Origin: Halictus rubicundus
Lineage: Eukaryota > Arthropoda > Insecta > Hymenoptera > Halictidae
NCBI RefSeq assembly: GCF_050948215.1
Contig: NW_027488779.1
Coordinates: 62,001 to 126,000, forward strand
Length of the DNA: 64,000 nt
Direction: 5' to 3'
Shown: piece after piece, positions 1-15,000 of the stretch
How the letters are laid out: each line of letters begins with the position of its first letter
Numbering within the stretch: position 1 is the stretch's first letter
Notes under the pieces: generated by a model
Told to the model about the DNA's origin: nothing
The model's database searches: none
Seen by the model: the letters and a program-made list of their open reading frames with translations, nothing else
Translations under genes and position numbers: made by a program

Positions 1-946
1 CCTTTCCTGTATCCTATCCAATCCTGTATCCTATCCTGTCCTCTATCCTATCCCATCCTCTATCCTATCCTATGTTCTATCCTATCCTATCGTCTATCCT
101 ATCCTCTATCCTATCCTATTCCTCTATCCTATCCTATCCTCTATCCTATCCTATCCTATATCCTATCCTATCCTCTATCCTATCCTATCCTCTATCCTAT
201 CCTATCCTCTATCCTATCCTATCCTCTATCCTATCCTATCCTCTATCCTATCCTATCCTGTATCCTATCCTATCCTCTATCCTATCCTATCCTCTATCCT
301 ATCCTATCCTCTATCCTATCCTATCCTGTATCCTATCCTATCCTCTATCCTATCCTATCCTCTATCCTATCCTATCCTCTATTCTATCCTATATTCTATC
401 CTATCCTATCCTCTATCCTATCCTATGCTCTATCCTATCCTATGCTCTATCCCATCCTATCGTCTATCCTATCCTCTATCCTATCCTATTCCTCTATCCT
501 ATCCTATCCTCTATCCTATCCTATCCTATATCCTATCCTATCCTCTATCCTATCCTATCCTCTATCCTATCCTATCCACTATCCAATCCTATCCTCTATC
601 CTCTATCCTATCCTATCCTCTATCCTATCCTATCCTCTATTCTATCCTATCTTCTATCCTATCCTATCCTCTATCCTATCATATGCTCTATCCCATCCTA
701 TCGTCTATTCTATCCTCTATCCTATCCTATCCTATATCCTATCCTATCCTCTATCCTATCCTATCCTCTATCCTATCCTATCCTGTATCCTATCCTATCC
801 TCTATCCTATCCTATCCTCTATCCTATCAAATCCCCTATCCTATCCTCTATCCTATCCTATCCTATCCTGTATCCTATCCTACCCTCTATCCTATCCTAT
901 CCTCTATCCTATCCTATCGTCCATCCTATCCTATCCCCAATCCTAT

Positions 947-997
947 CCTTTCCTGTATCCTATCCAATCCTGTATCCTATCCTGTCCTCTATCCTAT
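947..997 (+). repeat. Diagnostic three-unit variant block (type example)
   Basis: Three successive 17-mers carry a fixed set of substitutions: CCTTTCCTGTATCCTAT, then CCAATCCTGTATCCTAT, then CCTGTCCTCTATCCTAT. The same block opens the window (1-51) and recurs across it, for example from 1,794 and, with the third unit altered, from 63,730. It is normally preceded by units carrying CCTCCAT and CCTCAAT. Because several linked changes travel together, this is a good marker of HOR register and shows that amplification acted on multi-unit segments as well as single 17-mers. Confidence 0.9.
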
Positions 998-1153
998 CCT
1001 ATCCTCTATCCTATCCTATCCTCTATCCAATCCTATCTTCTATCCTATCCTATCCTCTATCCTATCAAATCCCCTACCCTATTCTCTGTCCAATCCTATC
1101 CTCTATCCTATCCTATCCTCTATCCTATCCTATCCTCTATCCTATCCTATCCT

Positions 1154-4100
1154 CTACCCTATCCTATCCTATCCTCTATCCTCTATCCTATCCTATCCTC
1201 TATCCTATCCTATCGTCTATCCTATCCTCTATCCTATCCTATCCTCTATCCTATCCTATCCTCCATCCTATCCTATGCTCTATCCTATCCTATCGTCTAT
1301 CCTATCCTGTATCCCATCCTATTCCTCTATCCTATCCTATCCTCTATCCTATCCTATCCTATATCCTATCCTATCCTCTATCCTATCCTATCCTCTATCC
1401 TATCCTATCTTCTATCCTATCCTATCCTCTATCCTATCCTATCTTCTATCCTATCCTATCCTCTATCCTATCAAATCCCCTACCCTATTCTCTGTCCAAT
1501 CCTATCCTCTATCCTATCCAATCCTGTATCCTATCCTGTCCTCTATCCTATCCTATCCTGTATCCTATCCTATCCTCTATCCTATCCTATCCTCTATCCT
1601 ATCCTATCTTCTATCCTATTCTATCCTCTATCCTATCAAATCCCCTATCCTGTCCTCTATCCTCTATCCTATCCTATCATCTATCCTCTATCCTATCCAA
1701 TCCTCTATCCTATCCTATCGTCTATCCTATCCTGTATCCTATCCTATCCTCTATCCTATCCTATCCTCCATCCTATCCTATCCTCAATCCTATCCTTTCC
1801 TGTATCCTATCCAATCCTGTATCCTATCCTGTCCTCTATCCTATCCTATCCTATATCCTATCCTATCCTCTATCCTATCCTATCTTCTATCCTATCCTAT
1901 CCTCTATCCTATCAAATCCACTACCCTATTCTCTGTCCAATCCTATCCTCTATCCTATCCTATCCTCTATCCTATCTTATCCTCTATCCTATCCTATCCT
2001 CTATCCTATCCTATCCTCTATCCTATCCTATCCTCTATCCTCTATCCTATCCTATCCTCTATCCTATCCTATCGTCTATCCTATCCTCTATCCTATCCTA
2101 TCCTCTATCCTACCCTATCCTCCATCCTATCCTATGCTCTATCCTATCCTATCGTCTATCCTATCCTCTATCCCATCCTATTCCTCTATCCTATCCTATC
2201 CTCTATCCTATCCTATCCTATATCCTATCCTATCCTCTATCCTATCCTATCCTCTATCCTATCCTATCCTCTATCCTATCCTATCCTCTATCCTATCCTA
2301 TCCTCTATCATATCCTATCCTCTATCCTATCAAATCCCCTATCCTATCCTCTATCCTATCCTATCCCGTATCCTATCCAATCCTCTATCCTATCCTCTAT
2401 CCTATCCTATCCTCTATCCTATCCTATCCTCCATCCTATCCTATCCTGTATCCTATCCTATCCTCTATCCTATCCTATCCTCTATCCTATCTTATCCTCT
2501 ATCCTATCCTATCCTCTATCCTATCCTATCCTCTATCCTATCCTATCCTCTATCCTCTATCCTATCCTATCCTCTATCCTCTATCCTATCCTATCCTCTA
2601 TCCTATCCTATCGTCTATCCTATCCTCTATCCTATCCTATCCTCTATCCTCTATCCTATCCTATCCTCTATCCTCTATCCTATCCTATCCTCTATCCTAT
2701 CCTATCGTCTATCCTATCCTCTATCCTATCCTATCCTCTATCCTACCCTATCCTCCATCCTATCCTATGCTCTATCCTATCCTATCGTCTATCCTATCCT
2801 CTATCCCATCCTATTCCTCTATCCTATCCTATCCTCTATCCTATCCTATCCTCTATCCTATCCTATCCTCTATCCTATCCTATCCTCTATCCTATCCTAT
2901 CCTCTATCATTTGCTATCCTCTGTCCTATCCTATCCTCTATCCTATGCTATCCTCTATCCTATCCTCTATCCTATCCTATCCTCCATCCTATCCTATCCT
3001 GTATCCTATCCTATCCTCTATCCTATCCTATCCTCTATCCTATCCTATCCTCTGTCCTATCCTATCCTCTATCCTATGCTATCCTCTGTCCTATCCTTTC
3101 CTGTATCCTATCCAATCCTGTATCCTATCCTGTCCTCTATCCTATCCTATCCTATATCCTATCCTATCCTCTATCCTATCCTATCTTCTATCCTATCCTA
3201 TCCTCTATCCTATCAAATCCACTACCCTATTCTCTGTCCAATCCTATCCTCTATCCTATCCTATCCTCTATCCTATCTTATCCTCTATCCTATCCTATCC
3301 TCTATCCTATCCTATCCTCTATCCTATCCTATCCTCTATCCTCTATCCTATCCTATCCTCTATCCTATCCTATCGTCTATCCTATCCTCTATCCTATCCT
3401 ATCCTCTATCCTACCCTATCCTCCATCCTATCCTATGCTCTATCCTATCCTATCGTCTATCCTATCCTCTATCCCATCCTATTCCTCTATCCTATCCTAT
3501 CCTCTATCCTATCCTATCCTATATCCTATCCTATCCTCTATCCTATCCTATCCTCTATCCTATCCTATCCTCTATCCTATCCTATCCTCTATCCTATCCT
3601 ATCCTCTATCATATCCTATCCTCTATCCTATCAAATCCCCTATCCTATCCTCTATCCTATCCTATCCCGTATCCTATCCAATCCTCTATCCTATCCTCTA
3701 TCCTATCCTATCCTCTATCCTATCCTATCCTCCATCCTATCCTATCCTGTATCCTATCCTATCCTCTATCCTATCCTATCCTCTATCCTATCTTATCCTC
3801 TATCCTATCCTATCCTCTATCCTATCCTATCCTCTATCCTATCCTATCCTCTATCCTCTATCCTATCCTATCCTCTATCCTCTATCCTATCCTATCCTCT
3901 ATCCTATCCTATCGTCTATCCTATCCTCTATCCTATCCTATCCTCTATCCTCTATCCTATCCTATCCTCTATCCTCTATCCTATCCTATCCTCTATCCTA
4001 TCCTATCGTCTATCCTATCCTCTATCCTATCCTATCCTCTATCCTACCCTATCCTCCATCCTATCCTATGCTCTATCCTATCCTATCGTCTATCCTATCC

Positions 4101-6317
4101 TCTATCCCATCCTATTCCTCTATCCTATCCTATCCTCTATCCTATCCTATCCTATATCCTATCCTATCCTCTATCCTATCCTATCCTCTATCCTATCCTA
4201 TCCTCTATCCTATCCTATCCTCTATCCTATCCTATCCTCTATCCTATCCTATCCTCTATCCTATCCTATCCTCTATCCTATCCTATCCTCTATCCTATCC
4301 TATCCTCTATCATATGCTATCCTCTGTCCTATCCTATCCTCTATCCTATGCTATCCTCTATCCTATCCTCTATCCTATCCTATCCTCCATCCTATCCTAT
4401 CCTGTATCCTATCCTATCCTCTATCCTATCCTATCCTCTATCCTATCCTATCCTCTGTCCTATCCTATCCTCTATCCTATGCTATCCTCTGTCCTATCCT
4501 ATCCTCTATCCTATGCTATCCTCTATCCTATCCTCTATCCTATCCTATCGTCTATCCTATCCTCTATCCTATCCTATCCTCTATCCTATCCTATCCTCCA
4601 TCCTATCCTATCCTCAATCCTATCCTTTCCTGTATCCTATCCAATCCTGTATCCTCTCCTGTCCTCTATCCTATCCTATCCTCTATTCGATCCTATCCTT
4701 TTATCTTATCCTATCCTATACTCTATCCTATCCTATCCTCTATCCTATCAAATCCCCTATCCTATCCTCTATCCTATCCTACCCTCCATCCTATCGTATC
4801 CTCTATCCTATCCCATCTTCTATCCTATCCTATCCTCTATCCTATCAAATCCCCAACCCTATCCTCTGTCCTATCCTATCCTCTATCCTATCCTATCCTC
4901 TATCGTATCCTATCCTCTATCCTATCCTATCCTGTATCCTCTATCCTATCCTATCCTCTATCCTATCCTATCCTATATCCTATCCTATCCTCTATCCTAT
5001 CCTATCCTCTATCCTATCCTATCCTCTATCCTATCCTATCCTCTATCCTATCCTATCCTCTATCCTATCCTATCCTCTATCCTATCCTATCCTCTATCCT
5101 ATCCTATCCTCTATCATATGCTATCCTCTGTCCTATCCTATCCTCTATCCTATGCTATCCTCTATCCTATCCTCTATCCTATGCTATCCTCTATCCTATC
5201 CTCTATCCTATCCTATCCTCCATCCTATCCTATCCTGTATCCTATCCTATCCTCTGTCCTATCCTATCCTCTATCGTATGCTATCCTCTGTCCTATCCTA
5301 TCCTCTATCCTATGCTATCCTCTATCCTATCCTCTATCCTATCCTATCGTCTATCCTATCCTCTATCCTATCCTATCCTCTATCCTATCCTATCCTCCAT
5401 CCTATCCTATCCTCAATCCTATCCTTTCCTGTATCCTATCCAATCCTGTATCCTCTCCTGTCCTCTATCCTATCCTATCCTCTATTCGATCCTATCCTTT
5501 TATCTTATCCTATCCTATACTCTATCCTATCCTATCCTCTATCCTATCAAATCCCCTATCCTATCCTCTATCCTATCCTATCCTCTATCCTATCGTATCC
5601 TCTATCCTATCCCATCTTCTATCCTATCCTATCCTCTATCCTATCAAATCCCCAACCCTATCCTCTGTCCTATCCTATCCTCTATCCTATCCTATCCTCT
5701 ATCGTATCCTATCCTCTATCCTATCCTATTCTCTATCCTCTATCCTATCCTATCCTCTATCCTCTATCCTATCCTGTCCTCCATCCTATCCTATCCTGTA
5801 TCCTATCCTATCCTCTATCCTATCCTATTCTCTATCCTATCCTATCCTCTGTCCTATCCTATCCTCTATCCTATGCTATCCTCTGTCCTATCCTATCCTC
5901 TATCCTATGCTATCCTCTATCCTATCCTCTATCCTATCCTATCGTCTATCCTATCCTCTATCCTATCCTATCCTCCATCCTATCCTATCCTCAATCCTAT
6001 CCTTTCCTGTATCCTATCCAATCCTGTATCCTCTCCTGTCCTCTATCCTATCCTATCCTCTATTCTATCCTATCCTTTTATCTTATCCTATCCTATACTC
6101 TATCCTATCCTATCCTCTATCCTATCAAATCCCCTATCCTATCCTCTATCCTATCCTATCCTCTATCCTATCGTATCCTCTATCCTATCCCATCTTCTAT
6201 CCTATCCTATCCTCTATCCTATCAAATCCCCAACCCTATCCTCTGTCCTATCCTATCCTCTATCCTATCCTATCCTCTATCGTATCCTATCCTCTATCCT
6301 ATCCTATCCTCTATCCT
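1154..6317 (+). repeat. ~5.2-kb higher-order repeat, copy 1
   Basis: The landmark CTACCCT followed by a 22-bp-type spacing occurs at 1,154 and again at 6,318, a tandem interval of 5,164 bp. Internal landmarks of this copy are CCTCCAT at 2,428, CATTTG at 2,908, ACTACCC near 3,222, CCCGTA at 3,666, TTCGA at 4,686 and 5,485, and TATTCTAT at 6,061. The same landmarks recur in order and at near-constant spacing in the next two copies and in a distal copy at 26.15-32.58 kb. The edges are set by landmark matching and may be off by a few units. No gene is present. Confidence 0.8.
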
Positions 6318-9300
6318 CTACCCTATCCTATCCTATCCTCTATCCTCTATCCTATCCTATCCTCTATCCTATCCTATCGTCTATCCTATCCTCTATCCTA
6401 TCCTATCCTCTATCCTATCCTATCCTCCATCCTATCCTATGCTCTATCCTATCCTATCGTCTATCCTATCCTGTATCCCATCCTATTCCTCTATCCTATC
6501 CTATCCTCTATCCTATCCTATCCTATATCCTATCCTATCCTCTATCCTATCCTATCCTCTATCCTATCCTATCTTCTATCCTATCCTATCCTCTATCCTA
6601 TCCTATCTTCTATCCTATCCTATCCTCTATCCTATCAAATCCCCTACCCTATTCTCTGTCCAATCCTATCCTCTATCCTATCCAATCCTGTATCCTATCC
6701 TGTCCTCTATCCTATCCTATCCTGTATCCTATCCTATCCTCTATCCTATCCTATCCTCTATCCTATCCTATCTTCTATCCTATTCTATCCTCTATCCTAT
6801 CAAATCCCCTATCCTATCCTCTATCCTCTATCCTATCCTATCATCTATCCTCTATCCTATCCAATCCTCTATCCTATCCTATCGTCTATCCTATCCTGTA
6901 TCCTATCCTATCCTCTATCCTATCCTATCCTCCATCCTATCCTATCCTCAATCCTATCCTTTCCTGTATCCTATCCAATCCTGTATCCTATCCTGTCCTC
7001 TATCCTATCCTATCCTATATCCTATCCTATCCTCTATCCTATCCTATCTTCTATCCTATCCTATCCTCTATCCTATCAAATCCACTACCCTATTCTCTGT
7101 CCAATCCTATCCTCTATCCTATCCTATCCTCTATCCTATCTTATCCTCTATCCTATCCTATCCTCTATCCTATCCTATCCTCTATCCTATCCTATCCTCT
7201 ATCCTCTATCCTATCCTATCCTCTATCCTATCCTATCGTCTATCCTATCCTCTATCCTATCCTATCCTCTATCCTACCCTATCCTCCATCCTATCCTATG
7301 CTCTATCCTATCCTATCGTCTATCCTATCCTCTATCCCATCCTATTCCTCTATCCTATCCTATCCTCTATCCTATCCTATCCTATATCCTATCCTATCCT
7401 CTATCCTATCCTATCCTCTATCCTATCCTATCCTCTATCCTATCCTATCCTCTATCCTATCCTATCCTCTATCATATCCTATCCTCTATCCTATCAAATC
7501 CCCTATCCTATCCTCTATCCTATCCTATCCCGTATCCTATCCAATCCTCTATCCTATCCTCTATCCTATCCTATCCTCTATCCTATCCTATCCTCCATCC
7601 TATCCTATCCTGTATCCTATCCTATCCTCTATCCTATCCTATCCTCTATCCTATCTTATCCTCTATCCTATCCTATCCTCTATCCTATCCTATCCTCTAT
7701 CCTATCCTATCCTCTATCCTCTATCCTATCCTATCCTCTATCCTCTATCCTATCCTATCCTCTATCCTATCCTATCGTCTATCCTATCCTCTATCCTATC
7801 CTATCCTCTATCCTCTATCCTATCCTATCCTCTATCCTCTATCCTATCCTATCCTCTATCCTATCCTATCGTCTATCCTATCCTCTATCCTATCCTATCC
7901 TCTATCCTACCCTATCCTCCATCCTATCCTATGCTCTATCCTATCCTATCGTCTATCCTATCCTCTATCCCATCCTATTCCTCTATCCTATCCTATCCTC
8001 TATCCTATCCTATCCTATATCCTATCCTATCCTCTATCCTATCCTATCCTCTATCCTATCCTATCCTCTATCCTATCCTATCCTCTATCCTATCCTATCC
8101 TCTATCCTATCCTATCCTCTATCCTATCCTATCCTCTATCCTATCCTATCCTCTATCCTATCCTATCCTCTATCATTTGCTATCCTCTGTCCTATCCTAT
8201 CCTCTATCCTATGCTATCCTCTATCCTATCCTCTATCCTATCCTATCCTCCATCCTATCCTATCCTGTATCCTATCCTATCCTCTATCCTATCCTATCCT
8301 CTATCCTATCCTATCCTCTGTCCTATCCTATCCTCTATCCTATGCTATCCTCTGTCCTATCCTTTCCTGTATCCTATCCAATCCTGTATCCTATCCTGTC
8401 CTCTATCCTATCCTATCCTATATCCTATCCTATCCTCTATCCTATCCTATCTTCTATCCTATCCTATCCTCTATCCTATCAAATCCACTACCCTATTCTC
8501 TGTCCAATCCTATCCTCTATCCTATCCTATCCTCTATCCTATCTTATCCTCTATCCTATCCTATCCTCTATCCTATCCTATCCTCTATCCTATCCTATCC
8601 TCTATCCTCTATCCTATCCTATCCTCTATCCTATCCTATCGTCTATCCTATCCTCTATCCTATCCTATCCTCTATCCTACCCTATCCTCCATCCTATCCT
8701 ATGCTCTATCCTATCCTATCGTCTATCCTATCCTCTATCCCATCCTATTCCTCTATCCTATCCTATCCTCTATCCTATCCTATCCTATATCCTATCCTAT
8801 CCTCTATCCTATCCTATCCTCTATCCTATCCTATCCTCTATCCTATCCTATCCTCTATCCTATCCTATCCTCTATCATATCCTATCCTCTATCCTATCAA
8901 ATCCCCTATCCTATCCTCTATCCTATCCTATCCCGTATCCTATCCAATCCTCTATCCTATCCTCTATCCTATCCTATCCTCTATCCTATCCTATCCTCCA
9001 TCCTATCCTATCCTGTATCCTATCCTATCCTCTATCCTATCCTATCCTATATCCTATCCTATCCTCTATCCTATCCTATCCTCTATCCTATCCTATCCTC
9101 TATCCTATCCTATCCTCTATCCTATCCTATCCTCTATCCTATCCTATCCTCTATCCTATCCTATCCTCTATCCTATCCTATCCTCTATCATATGCTATCC
9201 TCTGTCCTATCCTATCCTCTATCCTATGCTATCCTCTATCCTATCCTCTATCCTATGCTATCCTCTATCCTATCCTCTATCCTATCCTATCCTCCATCCT

Positions 9301-12029
9301 ATCCTATCCTGTATCCTATCCTATCCTCTGTCCTATCCTATCCTCTATCCTATGCTATCCTCTGTCCTATCCTATCCTCTATCCTATGCTATCCTCTATC
9401 CTATCCTCTATCCTATCCTATCGTCTATCCTATCCTCTATCCTATCCTATCCTCTATCCTATCCTATCCTCCATCCTATCCTATCCTCAATCCTATCCTT
9501 TCCTGTATCCTATCCAATCCTGTATCCTCTCCTGTCCTCTATCCTATCCTATCCTCTATTCGATCCTATCCTTTTATCTTATCCTATCCTATACTCTATC
9601 CTATCCTATCCTCTATCCTATCAAATCCCCTATCCTATCCTCTATCCTATCCTATCCTCTATCCTATCGTATCCTCTATCCTATCCCATCTTCTATCCTA
9701 TCCTATCCTCTATCCTATCAAATCCCCAACCCTATCCTCTGTCCTATCCTATCCTCTATCCTATCCTATCCTCTATCGTATCCTATCCTCTATCCTATCC
9801 TATCCTCTATCCTCTATCCTATCCTATCCTCTATCCTATCCTATCCGCTATCCTATCCTATCGTCTATCCTATCCTCTATCCTATTCTATCCTCTATCCT
9901 ATCCTATCCTCCATCCTATCCTATCCTCAATCCTATCCTTTCCTGTATCCTATCCAATCCTGTATCCTATCCTGTCCTCTATCCTATCCTCTATCCTCTA
10001 TCCTATCCTATCCTCTATCCTATCCTATCGTCTATCCTATCCTCTATCCTATCCTATCCTCTATCCTACCCTATCCTCCATCCTATCCTATGCTCTATCC
10101 TATCCTATCGTCTATCCTATCCTCTATCCCATCCTATTCCTCTATCCTATCCTATCCTCTATCCTATCCTATCCTATATCCTATCCTATCCTCTATCCTA
10201 TCCTATCCTCTATCCTATCCTATCCTCTATCCTATCCTATCCTCTATCCTATCCTATCCTCTATCCTATCCTATCCTCTATCCTATCCTATCCTGTATCC
10301 TATCCTATCCTCTATCCTATCCTATCCTCTATCCTATCAAATCCCCTATCCTATCCTCTATCCTATCCTATCATCTATCCTCTATCCTATCCAATCCTCT
10401 ATCCTATCCTATCGTCTATCCTATCCTCTATCCCATCCTATCCTCTATCCTATCCTATCCACTATCCAATCCTATCCTCTATCCTCTATCCTATCCTATC
10501 CTCTATCCTATCCTATCCTCTATTCTATCCTATCTTCTATCCTATCCTATCCTCTATCCTATCCTATGCTCTATCCCATCCTATCGTCTATCCTATCCTC
10601 TATCCTATCCTATTCCTCTATCCTATCCTATCCTCCATCCTATCCTATCCTGTATCCTATCCTATCCTCTATCCTATCCTATCCTCTATCCTATCTTATC
10701 CTCTATCCTATCCTATCCTCTATCCTATCCTATCCTCTATCCTATCCTATCCTCTATCCTCTATCCTATCCTATCCTCTATCCTCTATCCTATCCTATCC
10801 TCTATCCTATCCTATCGTCTATCCTATCCTCTATCCTATCCTATCCTCTATCCTCTATCCTATCCTATCCTCTATCCTCTATCCTATCCTATCCTCTATC
10901 CTATCCTATCGTCTATCCTATCCTCTATCCTATCCTATCCTCTATCCTACCCTATCCTCCATCCTATCCTATGCTCTATCCTATCCTATCGTCTATCCTA
11001 TCCTCTATCCCATCCTATTCCTCTATCCTATCCTATCCTCTATCCTATCCTATCCTATATCCTATCCTATCCTCTATCCTATCCTATCCTCTATCCTATC
11101 CTATCCTCTATCCTATCCTATCCTCTATCCTATCCTATCCTCTATCCTATCCTATCCTCTATCCTATCCTATCCTCTATCCTATCCTATCCTCTATTCGA
11201 TCCTATCCTTTTATCTTATCCTATCCTATACTCTATCCTATCCTATCCTCTATCCTATCAAATCCCCTATCCTATCCTCTATCCTATCCTATCCTCTATC
11301 CTATCGTATCCTCTATCCTATCCCATCTTCTATCCTATCCTATCCTCTATCCTATCAAATCCCCAACCCTATCCTCTGTCCTATCCTATCCTCTATCCTA
11401 TCCTATCCTCTATCGTATCCTATCCTCTATCCTATCCTATTCTCTATCCTCTATCCTATCCTATCCTCTATCCTCTATCCTATCCTATCCTCCATCCTAT
11501 CCTATCCTGTATCCTATCCTATCCTCTATCCTATCCTATTCTCTATCCTATCCTATCCTCTGTCCTATCCTATCCTCTATCCTATGCTATCCTCTGTCCT
11601 ATCCTATCCTCTATCCTATGCTATCCTCTATCCTATCCTCTATCCCATCCTATCGTCTATCCTATCCTCTATCCTATCCTATCCTCCATCCTATCCTATC
11701 CTCAATCCTATCCTTTCCTGTATCCTATCCAATCCTGTATCCTCTCCTGTCCTCTATCCTATCCTATCCTCTATTCTATCCTATCCTTTTATCTTATCCT
11801 ATCCTATACTCTATCCTATCCTATCCTCTATCCTATCAAATCCCCTATCCTATCCTCTATCCTATCCTATCCTCTATCCTATCGTATCCTCTATCCTATC
11901 CCATCTTCTATCCTATCCTATCCTCTATCCTATCAAATCCCCAACCCTATCCTCTGTCCTATCCTATCCTCTATCCTATCCTATCCTCTATCGTATCCTA
12001 TCCTCTATCCTATCCTATCCTCTATCCTC
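6318..12029 (+). repeat. ~5.2-kb higher-order repeat, copy 2 (rearranged)
   Basis: Landmarks of copy 1 recur here: CCTCCAT 7,592, CATTTG 8,174, ACTACCC 8,488 and CCCGTA 8,932, the last three each 5,266 bp from copy 1, and TATTCTAT 11,772. Between CCCGTA and CATATG the copy is short: 257 bp (8,932 to 9,189) against 1,449 bp in copy 1 (3,666 to 5,115), so about 1.19 kb is missing. Conversely the TTCGA landmark appears at 9,559 and 11,196, both matching the 5,485 site of copy 1 at offsets of 4,074 and 5,711. This indicates an internal deletion and a secondary duplication inside the copy. Confidence 0.75.
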
Positions 12030-15000
12030 TATCCTATCCTATCCTCTATCCTCTATCCTCTATCCTATCCTATCCGCTATCCTATCCTATCGTCTATCCT
12101 ATCCTCTATCCTATTCTATCCTCTATCCTATCCTATCCTCCATCCTATCCTATCCTCAATCCTATCCTTTCCTGTATCCTATCCAATCCTGTATCCTATC
12201 CTGTCCTCTATCCTATCCTCTATCCTCTATCCTATCCTATCCTCTATCCTATCCTATCGTCTATCCTATCCTCTATCCTATCCTATCCTCTATCCTACCC
12301 TATCCTCCATCCTATCCTATGCTCTATCCTATCCTATCGTCTATCCTATCCTCTATCCCATCCTATTCCTCTATCCTATCCTATCCTCTATCCTATCCTA
12401 TCCTATATCCTATCCTATCCTCTATCCTATCCTATCCTCTATCCTATCCTATCCTCTATCCTATCCTATCCTCTATCCTATCCTATCCTCTATCCTATCC
12501 TATCCTCTATCCTATCCTATCCTGTATCCTATCCTATCCTCTATCCTATCCTATCCTCTATCCTATCAAATCCCCTATCCTATCCTCTATCCTATCCTAT
12601 CATCTATCCTCTATCCTATCCAATCCTCTATCCTATCCTATCGTCTATCCTATCCTCTATCCTATCCTATCCTCTATCCTATCCTATCCACTATCCAATC
12701 CTATCCTCTATCCTCTATCCTATCCTATCCTCTATCCTATCCTATCCTCTATTCTATCCTATCTTCTATCCTATCCTATCCTCTATCCTATCCTATGCTC
12801 TATCCCATCCTATCGTCTATCCTATCCTCTATCCTATCCTATTCCTCTATCCTATCCTATCCTCCATCCTATCCTATCCTGTATCCTATCCTATCCTCTA
12901 TCCTATCCTATCCTCTATCCTATCTTATCCTCTATCCTATCCTATCCTCTATCCTATCCTATCCTCTATCCTATCCTATCCTCTATCCTCTATCCTATCC
13001 TATCCTCTATCCTCTATCCTATCCTATCCTCTATCCTATCCTATCGTCTATCCTATCCTCTATCCTATCCTATCCTCTATCCTCTATCCTATCCTATCCT
13101 CTATCCTCTATCCTATCCTATCCTCTATCCTATCCTATCGTCTATCCTATCCTCTATCCTATCCTATCCTCTATCCTACCCTATCCTCCATCCTATCCTA
13201 TGCTCTATCCTATCCTATCGTCTATCCTATCCTCTATCCCATCCTATTCCTCTATCCTATCCTATCCTCTATCCTATCCTATCCTATATCCTATCCTATC
13301 CTCTATCCTATCCTATCCTCTATCCTATCCTATCCTCTATCCTATCCTATCCTCTATCCTATCCTATCCTCTATCCTATCCTATCCTCTATCCTATCCTA
13401 TCCTCTATCCTATCCTATCCTCTATCATTTGCTATCCTCTGTCCTATCCTATCCTCTATCCTATGCTATCCTCTATCCTATCCTCTATCCTATCCTATCC
13501 TCCATCCTATCCTATCCTGTATCCTATCCTATCCTCTATCCTATCCTATCCTCTATCCTATCCTATCCTCTGTCCTATCCTATCCTCTATCCTATGCTAT
13601 CCTCTGTCCTATCCTTTCCTGTATCCTATCCAATCCTGTATCCTATCCTGTCCTCTATCCTATCCTATCCTATATCCTATCCTATCCTCTATCCTATCCT
13701 ATCTTCTATCCTATCCTATCCTCTATCCTATCAAATCCACTACCCTATTCTCTGTCCAATCCTATCCTCTATCCTATCCTATCCTCTATCCTATCTTATC
13801 CTCTATCCTATCCTATCCTCTATCCTATCCTATCCTCTATCCTATCCTATCCTCTATCCTCTATCCTATCCTATCCTCTATCCTATCCTATCGTCTATCC
13901 TATCGTCTATCCTATCCTATCCTCTATCCTACCCTATCCTCCATCCTATCCTATGCTCTATCCTATCCTATCGTCTATCCTATCCTCTATCCCATCCTAT
14001 TCCTCTATCCTATCCTATCCTCTATCCTATCCTATCCTATATCCTATCCTATCCTCTATCCTATCCTATCCTCTATCCTATCCTATCCTCTATCCTATCC
14101 TATCCTCTATCCTATCCTATCCTCTATCATATCCTATCCTCTATCCTATCAAATCCCCTATCCTATCCTCTATCCTATCCTATCCCGTATCCTATCCAAT
14201 CCTCTATCCTATCCTCTATCCTATCCTATCCTCTATCCTATCCTATCCTCCATCCTATCCTATCCTGTATCCTATCCTATCCTCTATCCTATCCTATCCT
14301 CTATCCTATCTTATCCTCTATCCTATCCTATCCTCTATCCTATCCTATCCTCTATCCTATCCTATCCTCTATCCTCTATCCTATCCTATCCTCTATCCTC
14401 TATCCTATCCTATCCTCTATCCTATCCTATCGTCTATCCTATCCTCTATCCTATCCTATCCTCTATCCTCTATCCTATCCTATCCTCTATCCTCTATCCT
14501 ATCCTATCCTCTATCCTATCCTATCGTCTATCCTATCCTCTATCCTATCCTATCCTCTATCCTACCCTATCCTCCATCCTATCCTATGCTCTATCCTATC
14601 CTATCGTCTATCCTATCCTCTATCCCATCCTATTCCTCTATCCTATCCTATCCTCTATCCTATCCTATCCTATATCCTATCCTATCCTCTATCCTATCCT
14701 ATCCTCTATCCTATCCTATCCTCTATCCTATCCTATCCTCTATCCTATCCTATCCTCTATCCTATCCTATCCTCTATCCTATCCTATCCTCTATCCTATC
14801 CTATCCTCTATCCTATCCTATCCTCTATCATATGCTATCCTCTGTCCTATCCTATCCTCTATCCTATGCTATCCTCTATCCTATCCTCTATCCTATCCTA
14901 TCCTCCATCCTATCCTATCCTGTATCCTATCCTATCCTCTATCCTATCCTATCCTCTATCCTATCCTATCCTCTGTCCTATCCTATCCTCTATCCTATGC

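Noticed and set aside
964..972. CCAAT-box-like motif in the variant CCAATCCTGTAT (many copies)
   Set aside because: The flanks (ATCCAATCC) do not fit the fuller NF-Y consensus, the motif arises from two substitutions in CCTAT, and no transcription unit lies nearby.
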